Of a DNA stretch of 64,000 bases, positions 47,554 to 55,265 are shown piece after piece (position 1 is the first letter of the stretch; each line of letters starts with the position of its first letter). This stretch comes from JANXLS01 sp038227045 (GTDB lineage: Bacteria; Planctomycetota; SZUA-567; H5-PLA8). The stretch is from contig JBBRQD010000007.1 in the NCBI GenBank assembly GCA_038227045.1, positions 35,544-99,543 on the forward strand, read 5' to 3'. The notes under the pieces were generated by a model. The model saw nothing but the letters and a program-made list of their open reading frames with translations. It did not search any database and was not told the origin of the DNA. The position numbers were made by a program, and so were the translations under genes.

Positions 47554-47964
47554 TTAATCTAACGAGATTTGAAGAGTCAGCCAACTAAGCAAACATAGTG
47601 CGATGAGGTAAACCAACAGTAGTGAATTTTTATTTTTATAAAGGCGTCGCTCCAGAAAACATCCCACTCCGAAAAGAATAGTTAAATTCATCAGTGTATT
47701 GGTAATGATTCGTTGATAGCCATCGTAACATCGAAAATCGCCTCTAGGTTTGTATACGAAAAACGGAAAACCATACCAGGTCGCTTGGTAATCGGTATGC
47801 CATCTATGAATGACCACGTTCTCGACGTCCCCGTACAAAAGCTCAAGGCATCCATGTTGGGGCGTTATGTTTGCCCAAATCAATCCACCCGCCACGAACA
47901 TCAGAACGACAGCCGTCGAAAGATGGATCTGAAACCACGGGCGCTTTTGCGATTCTTTATTCAT
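47554..47964 (-). CDS. small membrane protein of a type common in planctomycetes
   Basis: 136 residues from the ATG at 47964 (MNKESQKRPWFQIHLSTA). Helix at about 15-33, a soluble loop with many aromatic residues (DYQATWYGFPFFVYKP), then two further helices near the C-terminus. The opening RPWFQIHLSTAVVLMFVAG is shared by many small planctomycete membrane proteins in my experience. AT-rich. Function unknown. The frame runs on to 48009, into the neighbouring repeat region. Confidence 0.5.
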   Translation of the reverse strand: MNKESQKRPWFQIHLSTAVVLMFVAGGLIWANITPQHGCLELLYGDVENVVIHRWHTDYQATWYGFPFFVYKPRGDFRCYDGYQRIITNTLMNLTILFGVGCFLERRLYKNKNSLLLVYLIALCLLSWLTLQISLD

Positions 47965-48000
47965 TCCATACCCAGAGCGAAAAATAGGCGCATTTGTCTT

Positions 48001-48213
48001 CAGCCCCAAAGGGGCAAACTTCTATAGCCCAGGCCGACAGGCCTGGGTATCGGCAACAAATTTATACAAAGCCCCAAAGGGGCGAACTAAGAACGCCTTC
48101 GTTTTATCCGTCGTCCTTTTAGTTCGCCCCTTTGGGGCTTGGGATGCTTCTATCGATGTTACCCAGGCCTGTCGGCCTGGGCTTTAGAAGTTCGCACCTT
48201 TGGTGCTGAAAGG
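48001..48213. repeat. REP-like array, left side of the transposase
   Basis: Two blocks in opposite orientation. Each has a GCCCCAAAGGGGC palindrome and a CCCAGGCC-GGCCTGGG palindrome, at 48001-48092 and 48121-48213. Together they form a long foldback with GCACCTTTGGTGC at the outer right edge. Confidence 0.88.
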
Positions 48214-48234
48214 CGCGCTCGCGTATTCCTCCCC

Positions 48235-48687
48235 TTAATCCCACGCGTACCGTTCATCCAATTCCTGCCCCGACCGGCGCATCAATTCACGGTATTCTTC
48301 CTGGAACGTTTTTCGCTGATGGTGTGTTCTTTGACTTCGAATGTACCGCACTACTTTTTCATAGTCCACCGGTCCGACGGAAAATGCGCCGTAGCCCGAT
48401 TGCCAATGGAATCGCGCGTATGCGGTGCCTTTTGTTTTGATCCATCTCGACGTATCCGTCTTAATCGTCTCAACGATCTGCGCCATTGTTTTCGTGCGCG
48501 ACAATCGGAACAAAATATGCACGTGGTCTTCCACCCCGCCAATTGCGATCATTGGCGATTCGCAGGTTTCGAATACTTGTGACGAATAGGCGTGTAATTC
48601 GGTTTCAATGTCGGACGGGATCAAGGGCGCGCGGTCTTTTGTGCTGAAGACCAAATGGACCAAAATATTTGCGAGCGATTGAGGCAT
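48235..48687 (-). CDS. single-domain IS200-type (Y1, RAYT-like) transposase
   Basis: 150 residues, complete. HUH motif DHVHILFRL (H55, H57) and the catalytic Tyr115 in RYIRSQRTHH identify a Y1 transposase that uses single-strand DNA. There is no accessory domain or TnpB. It is bracketed on both sides by REP-like palindromes of the same family (48001-48213 and 48698-48791), as for RAYTs that mobilise or cut REP hairpins. Confidence 0.92.
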   Translation of the reverse strand: MPQSLANILVHLVFSTKDRAPLIPSDIETELHAYSSQVFETCESPMIAIGGVEDHVHILFRLSRTKTMAQIVETIKTDTSRWIKTKGTAYARFHWQSGYGAFSVGPVDYEKVVRYIRSQRTHHQRKTFQEEYRELMRRSGQELDERYAWD

Positions 48688-48697
48688 GGCCGCGGTC

Positions 48698-48791
48698 CTT
48701 TAGCTCGCCCCTTTGGGGCTTTGGTTTATTCAATTGCTCTTTTTTCCCAGGGCTTCGCCCTGGGCTATAGAAGTTCGCACCTTTGGTGCTG
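48698..48791. repeat. REP-like array, right side of the transposase
   Basis: Starts TTTAGCTCGCCCCTTTGGGG, continues with the palindrome CCCAGGGCTTCGCCCTGGG and ends GTTCGCACCTTTGGTGC. Same unit order as 48121-48213. Confidence 0.88.
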
Positions 48792-48798
48792 TAATGCA

Positions 48799-50409
48799 TC
48801 ATCCTTCTCTTCGCAACACCTTCCCCGGCCGCGCATCCAATATAACCCCACCGTTCACCACGCATTCCCCGTTAACATAAACGCGATCGATGCCCGTTGG
48901 AAATCGATTTGGCTTTTCGTATGTCGCTTTGTCCTGAATTTTTTCGGCGTCGAAGATTACCAGATCCGCGAATGCGCCGGGCTTGATTACACCTCTGTCG
49001 CGGATGAAAAATGTTTCGGCGGGGAGGCTGGTCATGCGGCGGATGGCTTCTTCGAGCGTGAAGAGTTTTCGTTCGCGGACGTATTTTGCGACGACGCGCG
49101 GGAAGGTGCCGAAGGTGCGGGGGTGCGGGGAGGATTGGGCCGTGGGGCCGGTGATGCCGCGCGCGGTGGCGTCGCTGGCGATCATTGTGAAATCCCATGA
49201 GAGGATTGTTTCGAGATTTTCTTCGCACATCATGAAGAAGACCGCGCCTGTGCGCAGGTCGTCTTCGATTGCGATGCGGCGGAAGGCTTCGAAGGGGCGG
49301 ACCTTCCAGCGCTCGGCGATGCCGGCCAGCGTGCGACCGGCGATTTCGGCGTTCAGCACCGTGTTACCGACGCTCGCGATTTGCACGCTCGACCAGTAAT
49401 CGGGGGCGGGATTGAGCGCGAGCACTTCGGCTTCGAGCTGCGCGCAGATGGCATCGTCATGAAGGCGTTTGAGTTCTTCGGCGTTGCCGCCGGCGAACGC
49501 CCAGTTCGGCAGAATCGTGTCGAGGCTTGTCGCGCCCGCTGTGTAGGGATAACGGTCGGTGTGAAAATCTAGGCCGTCGCGCCGCGCCTGGAGCAGCGTC
49601 TTTTCGAGAAACGCGATCTTGTGCCAGTTGCGTTTCTGCGCCGTTTTCAGATGCGAAATCTGCGTGCGCGCGCCGCTGCTGCGGGCGACGTCGAGCGTCT
49701 CGTCAATGGCGGCTTCGAGTTCGTCGGACTCGCTGCGTATATGGCTGGTGTAAAGCGCGTTTTTGCGCGCGCAGATTTTGGCAAGGTCCGCAATCTCCTC
49801 GCGCGGCGCGAAACAGCCGGGCGGATAAACGAGGCCCGTCGAGAGGCCGAAGCAGCCGGCATCGAGCGATTCTTCGACGTGGCGCGCCATGCTGTTTTTG
49901 CCGTCGGTGCCGAGCGGGCTGTCGGCGTAGCCGTTGACGGCGGCGCGGAGAGAGCCGTGGCCTAGCAGGAAGCCGCGATTGATGGCGCTGCGATTTTTTT
50001 CTAGGACCGCGAAATATTCTGAGGCCGTGGACCAATTGAGTTCGAGAGGGTTGGGATGTGAGTGCGAGACGCACTCACCACTTTCTTTCTCAAAACGCGC
50101 GCGAAGCGGGCCGAATAATGGAAATGGGGTGTGGCCGCAGTTGCCGCTGATTTCGGTGGTGACGCCGCTGGCGACTTTTCCGGCGGCGGAGTTGTCGAGC
50201 AGCGGTTCGAGTTCGCCGTGGGCGTGAATGTCGACGAAGCCGGGGGCGAGCACGCGTCCGTGCAGATCGATGCGCTCGGCGGACGCTTTCATTTCGTTGG
50301 GAAATTTTTCAGCGATGGCGGCGATGCGCTCGCCTTCAACGGCGATATCGGCGCGCCGCGCGGGGGAACCGGTGCCGTCGATGAGCGTGGCGTTTTCGAA
50401 GATCAGCAT
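48799..50409 (-). CDS. N-acyl-D-amino-acid deacylase (D-aminoacylase family)
   Basis: 536 residues, an amidohydrolase-fold metallo-enzyme. DIHAHGE (H62, H64) binds zinc; SGNCGHTPFP at 88-97 is the family signature; TSHIRSESDELEAAIDE, QISHLKT and HTDRYPYTAG follow in order, and FADLVIFD near the end is the usual close of the outer beta domain. It would hydrolyse N-acyl D-amino acids. Residues 107-122 (FEKESGECVSHSHPN region) are encoded by the same palindromic insert as in ligA. No other D-amino-acid gene is near. Confidence 0.9.
   Translation of the reverse strand: MLIFENATLIDGTGSPARRADIAVEGERIAAIAEKFPNEMKASAERIDLHGRVLAPGFVDIHAHGELEPLLDNSAAGKVASGVTTEISGNCGHTPFPLFGPLRARFEKESGECVSHSHPNPLELNWSTASEYFAVLEKNRSAINRGFLLGHGSLRAAVNGYADSPLGTDGKNSMARHVEESLDAGCFGLSTGLVYPPGCFAPREEIADLAKICARKNALYTSHIRSESDELEAAIDETLDVARSSGARTQISHLKTAQKRNWHKIAFLEKTLLQARRDGLDFHTDRYPYTAGATSLDTILPNWAFAGGNAEELKRLHDDAICAQLEAEVLALNPAPDYWSSVQIASVGNTVLNAEIAGRTLAGIAERWKVRPFEAFRRIAIEDDLRTGAVFFMMCEENLETILSWDFTMIASDATARGITGPTAQSSPHPRTFGTFPRVVAKYVRERKLFTLEEAIRRMTSLPAETFFIRDRGVIKPGAFADLVIFDAEKIQDKATYEKPNRFPTGIDRVYVNGECVVNGGVILDARPGKVLRREG
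50058..50086. repeat. in-frame palindromic element inside the deacylase gene
   Basis: 9-bp perfect arms GTGAGTGCG and CGCACTCAC around AGA, followed by CACTTTC. The core CGAGACGC and the following ACCACTTTC match the ligA element at 8491-8525, and both read as KESGxxVS. Confidence 0.78.
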
Positions 50410-50415
50410 ATATTT

Positions 50416-50504
50416 CGTGGCGGGACCGTCCCGGTCCCGAGTGCTTTGGAATTCTCAATTTGTAGAGCGAATCAGCATTTCGAGACCGGGACGGTCCCGC
50501 CACG
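50416..50504. repeat. perfect 21-bp inverted repeat upstream of the deacylase gene
   Basis: Arms at 50416-50436 and 50484-50504 (GTGGCGGGACCGTCCCGGTC type) are exact inverse complements around a 47-nt loop. It fills the gap between the kinase gene end and the deacylase start. Each arm itself holds a GGGAC-GTCCC palindrome. Confidence 0.9.
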
Positions 50505-50505
50505 T

Positions 50506-52551
50506 TCAATTCCGCCCGGCCATGCTGACGGTACTTGCGGCGGATTGGATCAGGAAATTGCGCTCTATGTTTTTGATGTGATCCGCGACCTGCGGATAAT
50601 TCGGCTTGGCGCTCAGGATCGTTTTGAATTCGATCACCGCGCGCTGGTAATATTCGTTCTTGCGCTTCTCGACGCCGGCGTTCCAGTATGCCATCGCCAG
50701 CGATTTTCTGAATTCGAGATTCGCCGGTTCCAGCCGCACGAGACGCTCCCATAACGACGATTCTTTTTCGAACTGCCCAAGCCACATGTTGTACATCGCG
50801 GCCGTTGCCAGCATTTCCGTTTGCAGTTTGGGATCGTATTTCGCGGCGAAATCGTTTGCGCGGAAGGCGTCGTCCACTAATTTCTGATTAGTCACATGAT
50901 GCGTTTTTCGGTCGATGCCGCGCCGCGCGAAAGTCGCGCCCAGTCCCAGGTAGGCGCGGCCGTTTTTGGGATCGAGCGCGATGGCGTCCTGAAAGTAGCG
51001 CTGTGCGATCTTCAACTTCGCTTCGTCGCCTTGCGGATTTTCTTTCAACGCTTGAATGCCCTGTTCGACGAGTGGCGAGGCGTCGTGCGTCGAGAAGATC
51101 GCGTGTGCCACGATGCCGATAATCAGAATCGCCACGGACGCGGCGATGACGGGAATTATTTTCGCGCGGTTCGCCGACGCGACGGTGAAGATCTGGCGCA
51201 CTTTCGATTGCGTGGAGACCTGCGGTTTTCCGCCCTCGAGAAATGTGGCTATATCGGTCGCCAGCGCGCGGCCATTCGCGTAACGCCGCGTGGGATTTTT
51301 ATCGAGACACTTCATGACGATGGCTTCGACCTCGCACGGCACCTTGCGGTTGGCGAGCGACAATTTGCGCGGCTGTTCCTTGGTGATGCGCAGCATCAGC
51401 TTGAGCGCGTTGTCGGCTTTGAACGGCGGTTCGCCGGCCAGCATTTCATAGAGCACGGCGCCGAGCGCCCAGACATCCGAGCGCGGATCGACGTTCTTGC
51501 CTTCGCCACGCGCCTGCTCCGGCGACATGTACGCGGGCGTGCCACAGACCAGTCCCGACGCGGTCATGCGCGTGACTTCGTCGAGCGATTTGACGAGGCC
51601 GAAGTCGGCGACTTTCGGCGTGTCGAATTGATCGAGCAGAATATTGCCGGGCTTGAGATCGCGGTGAACGTAGCCGGCCTCGTGCAGCGCCCCGACGGTT
51701 CCCGCGACGGACTTCATCAGCACCAGGCACGAATTGACGGTGAGCGAACGCTCACTGATTACGCGGTCGAGCGACTTGCCTTCGACCAATTCCATCGCCA
51801 TATAAGGGCGGCCGTCCTGCTCGCCAACTTCGTGAATGTAAACCATTCCGGGCAGCGAAAGCGCCTTCGCGGTTTCGCATTCGTGGCGAAAGCGTTCACG
51901 CTCAGTCTCGCCGACGTCGTCGCCTTCGATAAGAACTTTCAGCGCGAACGGTTTTCCCGTGCCGCGTTCGCGGGCGCGAAACACTGCACCGACCCCGCCG
52001 CGCGCAATCTCGCCTTCAATGTCGTACTTTCCAAAACTGCCTTCCAAGAGGGGCCGGCGTCCGGCTTTCTTCGCGCGCAGAGGCTCGGCGATTGCTGGAC
52101 TGACGATCTGTGGAATGCGTTTCGCTTCTGCGTCCGGCTTCGGAATTGGAATGCCATTTGTTTCCGGAATGCCTTTAGGCAGAGCCGCGGGGCCTTGCGC
52201 TGAGCCGATCAAAATGGACTTGCCGAGACTCTGCGCTTTCGGCAGTATCGGCAAGGGTGCGGGTTCGGGTGGAAATTTGCGTGGTTTGGGCGCGTCGAGC
52301 GTCACGGTCGTACCGCCCGCTTCGTTGATTTCCGGCGCGGGAAACGGCAGTCCGCCGGTTCGCGTGCTGGCGTGCTTGGGCGGATCGATCAACACCGGCC
52401 CGGTGTAGCGTTCGCGCGGCGCATCCGATTTCGGCAGAAACGCAATGGCGTTAAACGCAACTCCGCACGTGACACAATTAATCGCACAATTTTCGCGCGT
52501 AAAACGAGCTTCAAATCCGGCTTTGCATACCGGGCAAACGACTCGATTCAT
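50506..52551 (-). CDS. Ser/Thr protein kinase with N-terminal zinc motif and TPR-like tail
   Basis: 681 residues. N-terminal Cys pairs CPVC (6-9) and CVTC (26-29) form a zinc-ribbon-like unit, then a Pro-rich linker to 170. Kinase: G-loop ARGGVGAV near 183-190, K205 (FALKVL), HRDLKPGN at 296-303, DFG at 316-318, GTPAYMSPEQARG. Membrane helix near 455-480, then TPR-like repeats (YFQDAIALDPKNGRAYLGLG, then VRLEPANLEFRKSLAMAYWN). It probably signals at the inner membrane. It is the last chromosomal-type gene before the phage region. Confidence 0.9.
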   Translation of the reverse strand: MNRVVCPVCKAGFEARFTRENCAINCVTCGVAFNAIAFLPKSDAPRERYTGPVLIDPPKHASTRTGGLPFPAPEINEAGGTTVTLDAPKPRKFPPEPAPLPILPKAQSLGKSILIGSAQGPAALPKGIPETNGIPIPKPDAEAKRIPQIVSPAIAEPLRAKKAGRRPLLEGSFGKYDIEGEIARGGVGAVFRARERGTGKPFALKVLIEGDDVGETERERFRHECETAKALSLPGMVYIHEVGEQDGRPYMAMELVEGKSLDRVISERSLTVNSCLVLMKSVAGTVGALHEAGYVHRDLKPGNILLDQFDTPKVADFGLVKSLDEVTRMTASGLVCGTPAYMSPEQARGEGKNVDPRSDVWALGAVLYEMLAGEPPFKADNALKLMLRITKEQPRKLSLANRKVPCEVEAIVMKCLDKNPTRRYANGRALATDIATFLEGGKPQVSTQSKVRQIFTVASANRAKIIPVIAASVAILIIGIVAHAIFSTHDASPLVEQGIQALKENPQGDEAKLKIAQRYFQDAIALDPKNGRAYLGLGATFARRGIDRKTHHVTNQKLVDDAFRANDFAAKYDPKLQTEMLATAAMYNMWLGQFEKESSLWERLVRLEPANLEFRKSLAMAYWNAGVEKRKNEYYQRAVIEFKTILSAKPNYPQVADHIKNIERNFLIQSAASTVSMAGRN

Positions 52552-53029
52552 TCGATTATCCCCAAACCCTTGAGTTGGATTTATCGACGGATAAAGGAGG
52601 GAACTTGAAAGTATCTGGCGAGACGGGCCGTATCTTTCGTCAATTCGCTCAATGGACTTAAATAAATTATCGGACCGTCCGATATTTTCGCGGAAATTAC
52701 ACTTGCATCGTTCCTCTATTTAGGGTAATATAAGGCTGATTTGGGTGCCCGGCACGTCGCAAGACGGCGTCCCTTCTATCCGGACAAATCTTGACGCATT
52801 GGATTTTTCCGCAGAGGGGGAGGGACTCGCTTCGCGGCACCCGAGTTTGAGATGTGCAGCCGATTTTTCCGCGCTCGCCATCTCCGCCCGCAGTCCGACG
52901 AAGTACATCATTATTTACTCACCACACCGATTTTAGTCACCAATTTAGCGTTTTGGCACAACCGTCGTCGGTTGCGTCTTCGCATGTACATAATTTTACC
53001 ACGGGCATACAGGTAAAAGGGGGTTTGCC
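52552..53029. other. intergenic region between the kinase and the phage-like module
   Basis: 478 bp with no supportable gene. It contains the dyad described at 52668-52684, a GGCACC/GGTGCC-rich stretch near 52745-52850, and an AT-rich tract (52920-53010) where promoters of the module could lie. No integrase site could be defined. Confidence 0.55.
52668..52684. promoter_or_regulatory. candidate operator dyad
   Basis: TATCGGAC and GTCCGATA are exact 8-bp inverted halves with a 1-nt spacer, in an AT-rich context upstream of both the kinase (divergent) and the phage-like module. Could bind a dimeric regulator; no binding data. Confidence 0.35.
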
Positions 53030-53269
53030 ATGTCCATTTATATCCAAAAACAAGGTGGTCAGGAGACGGAGGCTCGGGATGCAAGGCCAGAATTTCTCCG
53101 CCCGCATGAAGTCGCTCAGAAGTTGGGCGTGTCGCGCAATCTGGTGCTTCGCCACTTGAGAAGCAAGCGGCTTCCAGGGTTCAAACTCGGAAAAGCGTGG
53201 CTGGTTCGCGCCAGCGAACTGGACAAGTATTTGAGCTTGAAGGAAACGTTGTTTGCAGAGCAGGAATGA
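53030..53269 (+). CDS. excisionase-like helix-turn-helix DNA-binding protein
   Basis: 79 residues. Residues 25-70 form an MerR/Xis-type winged helix (FLRPHEVAQKLGVSRNLVLR, then KLGKAWLVRASELDKYL). A ribosome site, AAAAGGGGG, lies 7-11 bp upstream. It could be the excisionase or early regulator of the phage-derived module. Its position at the left edge fits such a role. Confidence 0.72.
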   Translation: MSIYIQKQGGQETEARDARPEFLRPHEVAQKLGVSRNLVLRHLRSKRLPGFKLGKAWLVRASELDKYLSLKETLFAEQE

Positions 53270-53389
53270 CGTGATCTTTTGTTACGTATCATGCCGTTCA
53301 GACGATTTAAGGCGATTTCGAACTTTTTCGAAACCCCTGTGTCAAAACTCAATAATTCATCCGTTGTATATACGATTGGAGACAAAAAC

Positions 53390-53803
53390 ATGATCCTTCA
53401 AGAAATCAGAACTGAAACCACAGAGAGCGTTGCGGAAACAATGTACTCGTCGCTTGATTTACCCGCGAACACTCCCGCGCGCAGCGTGCGCGCGGGAATT
53501 GCGCCCGAGGACGAAGCGTTGCTCGAACCGCGCATGGCGGCGGTCGAATTGCTCACTGAATTCAAACGCCTTGCCACCGCGCTCAGTCCTCACGACAGGA
53601 GCACGCAGGACGACCTGTTGCAAGAGATGTGCCTCGCGGCGCTGGAGTGTTCGCAGCCCAATCAGCGCTCTTACTACCTCTGGCTTGCGGGCTGGCGCGC
53701 GAAGGATTATCTGCGCTGGTGGCTGACGCCGATCAAACGCGATCGGCAAGACGGATCAACGTCTCGGAAACCGGGCGGAGAATCGATCACTTGTTCTGCA
53801 TGA
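53390..53803 (+). CDS. sigma-70 region-2-like small protein
   Basis: 137 residues from the ATG at 53390 (MILQEIRTE). The middle reads DDLLQEMCLAAL and later WRAKDYLRWW, matching the order of sigma region 2 (polymerase-binding helix followed by the -10 recognition helix). There is no region 4 and the tail is Arg/Gly/Ser-rich. No frameshifted continuation was found downstream. It could be a phage-encoded or degenerate sigma-like protein. Confidence 0.5.
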   Translation: MILQEIRTETTESVAETMYSSLDLPANTPARSVRAGIAPEDEALLEPRMAAVELLTEFKRLATALSPHDRSTQDDLLQEMCLAALECSQPNQRSYYLWLAGWRAKDYLRWWLTPIKRDRQDGSTSRKPGGESITCSA

Positions 53804-53850
53804 GGTATCGGCAGAGACCTTTCTGAAATTCAGCGCGTTTTTTCGATTCG

Positions 53851-53878
53851 CACTGGCAGCAAACGGCCGCTGCCAGTG
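53851..53878. terminator. hairpin after the sigma-like gene
   Basis: 10-bp perfect arms CACTGGCAGC and GCTGCCAGTG around AAACGGCC. A T-run precedes and does not follow it, so terminator action is uncertain. Confidence 0.4.
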
Positions 53879-53934
53879 GCACACATCGCAAGGATCCAGC
53901 TGCATGCGATGGCTATATTAACTTTGGAGGTTTC

Positions 53935-54189
53935 ATGTCTTACTTACCCACAAAGGAACGTCTGGCGCGCGTGGAAGCGAATTTGGAGCAGCTGGTATTC
54001 GAAACCCGCCAACTGCACGGCGATCTGCGCGCGTCCATCGACACGCATTGCAAGGGGATGGAGCAGCATGAACTGCGCGTGCGGACTCTGGAACAGAACG
54101 CGGAACAAACGCGAACGCATTTGCGCTGGATGAAGGCGGCCTGGGCGGCGGCTCAAGCGTCACTGATCGCATGGCTCGGATGTAAGTAG
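53935..54189 (+). CDS. small coiled-coil protein with C-terminal hydrophobic end
   Basis: 84 residues. A heptad-like helix (RLARVEANLEQLVFETRQLH) is followed by a second helix and a hydrophobic tail (AAWAAAQASLIAWLG). Layout recalls XhlA-like hemolysin/holin-associated phage proteins. A GGAGG ribosome site precedes the ATG. It sits immediately before the holin-like gene. Confidence 0.5.
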   Translation: MSYLPTKERLARVEANLEQLVFETRQLHGDLRASIDTHCKGMEQHELRVRTLEQNAEQTRTHLRWMKAAWAAAQASLIAWLGCK

Positions 54190-54238
54190 ATAAAATATAT
54201 CGATAGTCAATTCATTTACCCATACAACGGAGATTCGC

Positions 54239-54457
54239 ATGAACATTCTGGGCCAGTTGGGCGGGCGCAAGTTCCTGATGGCGTTGGTCGGCGTGCTGGC
54301 AATCGGGCTGCACAACTGGCTCAACATCGATAGCCAGGCGGTCATCACGCTGGGCGGCGTCATTGCGGCGTTTGTCTTCGGACAAGGCATCGCCGATGGA
54401 CTTTCAGGGGGAGCGACGAGCAGTTCCGCTCCCGCCGATTGTTTGAAGAACGATTAA
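54239..54457 (+). CDS. holin-like small membrane protein
   Basis: 72 residues with two hydrophobic helices (FLMALVGVLAIGLHNWL and AVITLGGVIAAFVFGQG) separated by a short loop, and a short polar tail. The opening LGGRKFLMALVG resembles small phage holins. It would permeabilise the inner membrane. Assigned by size, topology and neighbours. Confidence 0.6.
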   Translation: MNILGQLGGRKFLMALVGVLAIGLHNWLNIDSQAVITLGGVIAAFVFGQGIADGLSGGATSSSAPADCLKND

Positions 54458-54473
54458 AACTCATTGACGGCTT

Positions 54474-54580
54474 ATTTACCATTTTTCATTTTTCATTTCT
54501 AATTTTCCATTTGCAGTGGTTCCTCATCACGCTTTGACAAATGGAAAATAGGAAATGGAAAATGATAAATGGAAAATAGT
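54474..54580. repeat. foldback repeat with TTTTCCATTT word arms
   Basis: Left arm about 54474-54513 of CATTTTTCATTTCTAATTTT words and right arm 54538-54580 of GGAAAATGATAAATGG words. It separates the holin-like gene from the next gene and explains the spurious upstream start in that frame. Confidence 0.85.
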
Positions 54581-54599
54581 ATTTCTAAATGAGGTACTT

Positions 54600-54833
54600 A
54601 TGGCGCTAGGGCCTTTAATTTCAATGCTGCTGCGCATGCTGCCGGACATACTCTTTCTCTGGCGGCGGCGCACTGAGAATCAAGACAAGGAGCAGGACCA
54701 TGACATGGAACAGGAATTCAGAGGAGCCTTGCGCGATCATGGCTCGGATGGCGACGGCAATCTGGATTGCGCTGCTGATCTGCTCGAGCGCCGGTTGCGG
54801 GAAGCGCATCGAGTACGTGAACGGGGATCGTAA
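54600..54833 (+). CDS. small membrane protein, possible i-spanin
   Basis: 77 residues from the ATG at 54600. An N-terminal helix (ALGPLISMLLRMLPDILFLW) is followed by RRR and a charged, helical tail, as in inner-membrane spanin subunits. A lipoprotein gene starts inside it in another frame. The length is short for an i-spanin. Confidence 0.45.
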   Translation: MALGPLISMLLRMLPDILFLWRRRTENQDKEQDHDMEQEFRGALRDHGSDGDGNLDCAADLLERRLREAHRVRERGS

Positions 54834-55026
54834 ACTCACGCGGCTCAGCCAGGGACAACCCGCACCGCGGTCGGGCGTGCTGATTAGCGAAGGGTATTTG
54901 TCGGAGATCTATGCGTCGCTCGGTCAGCCCAAACCGAACGCCGAAATTCTGGACTCAAAAAACGCTCCCTCGGCTCAAGGTGCAATTTCGTCGGTATTGC
55001 TGCCCGCCTCACCGGCGAAGAAATGA
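54739..55026 (+). CDS. small lipoprotein nested in the upstream gene, possible o-spanin
   Basis: 95 residues from the ATG at 54739, overlapping the previous gene by 95 bp in the +1 frame. Signal ends in the lipobox LICSSAGC, so the mature protein would be lipidated and outer-membrane bound. The mature part is short with Pro and Gly. The nested membrane-protein/lipoprotein layout is that of phage Rz/Rz1 spanins. Functional identity is inference. Confidence 0.6.
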   Translation: MARMATAIWIALLICSSAGCGKRIEYVNGDRKLTRLSQGQPAPRSGVLISEGYLSEIYASLGQPKPNAEILDSKNAPSAQGAISSVLLPASPAKK

Positions 55027-55265
55027 AGCGGCACCGCGCGGCAAGTTTGCCAATGAAGAAAGACCGCAACGGTGAAATAGAGATAAACACTTTAGGCCAA
55101 GGCACGTTGTTTGCGAAGTAAGCTTCGATAGTTAGGACGTGGCGTTTATTTTCGTTCGATTCCAGCTTCGCGAGCCAAATTCGCGATGGGGAAGTCAGGC
55201 GTAAACCGAAACGTTCCTCAAACCACAAATTGGGCAGAGAATTCTCTCTTTAAGGAGCGCGGGCC

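Larger units (their letters stand above)
48001..48791 (-). mobile_element. RAYT-like transposase with flanking REP arrays
   Basis: The Y1 transposase gene at 48235-48687 together with its two flanking arrays. A related array without transposase lies at 63700-63806. The boundaries are the outermost repeats and no target duplication was identified. Confidence 0.7.

Noticed and set aside
53030..53269. Left boundary of a complete prophage with integrase
   Set aside because: No integrase or attachment site could be found; the HTH gene alone does not define a boundary.
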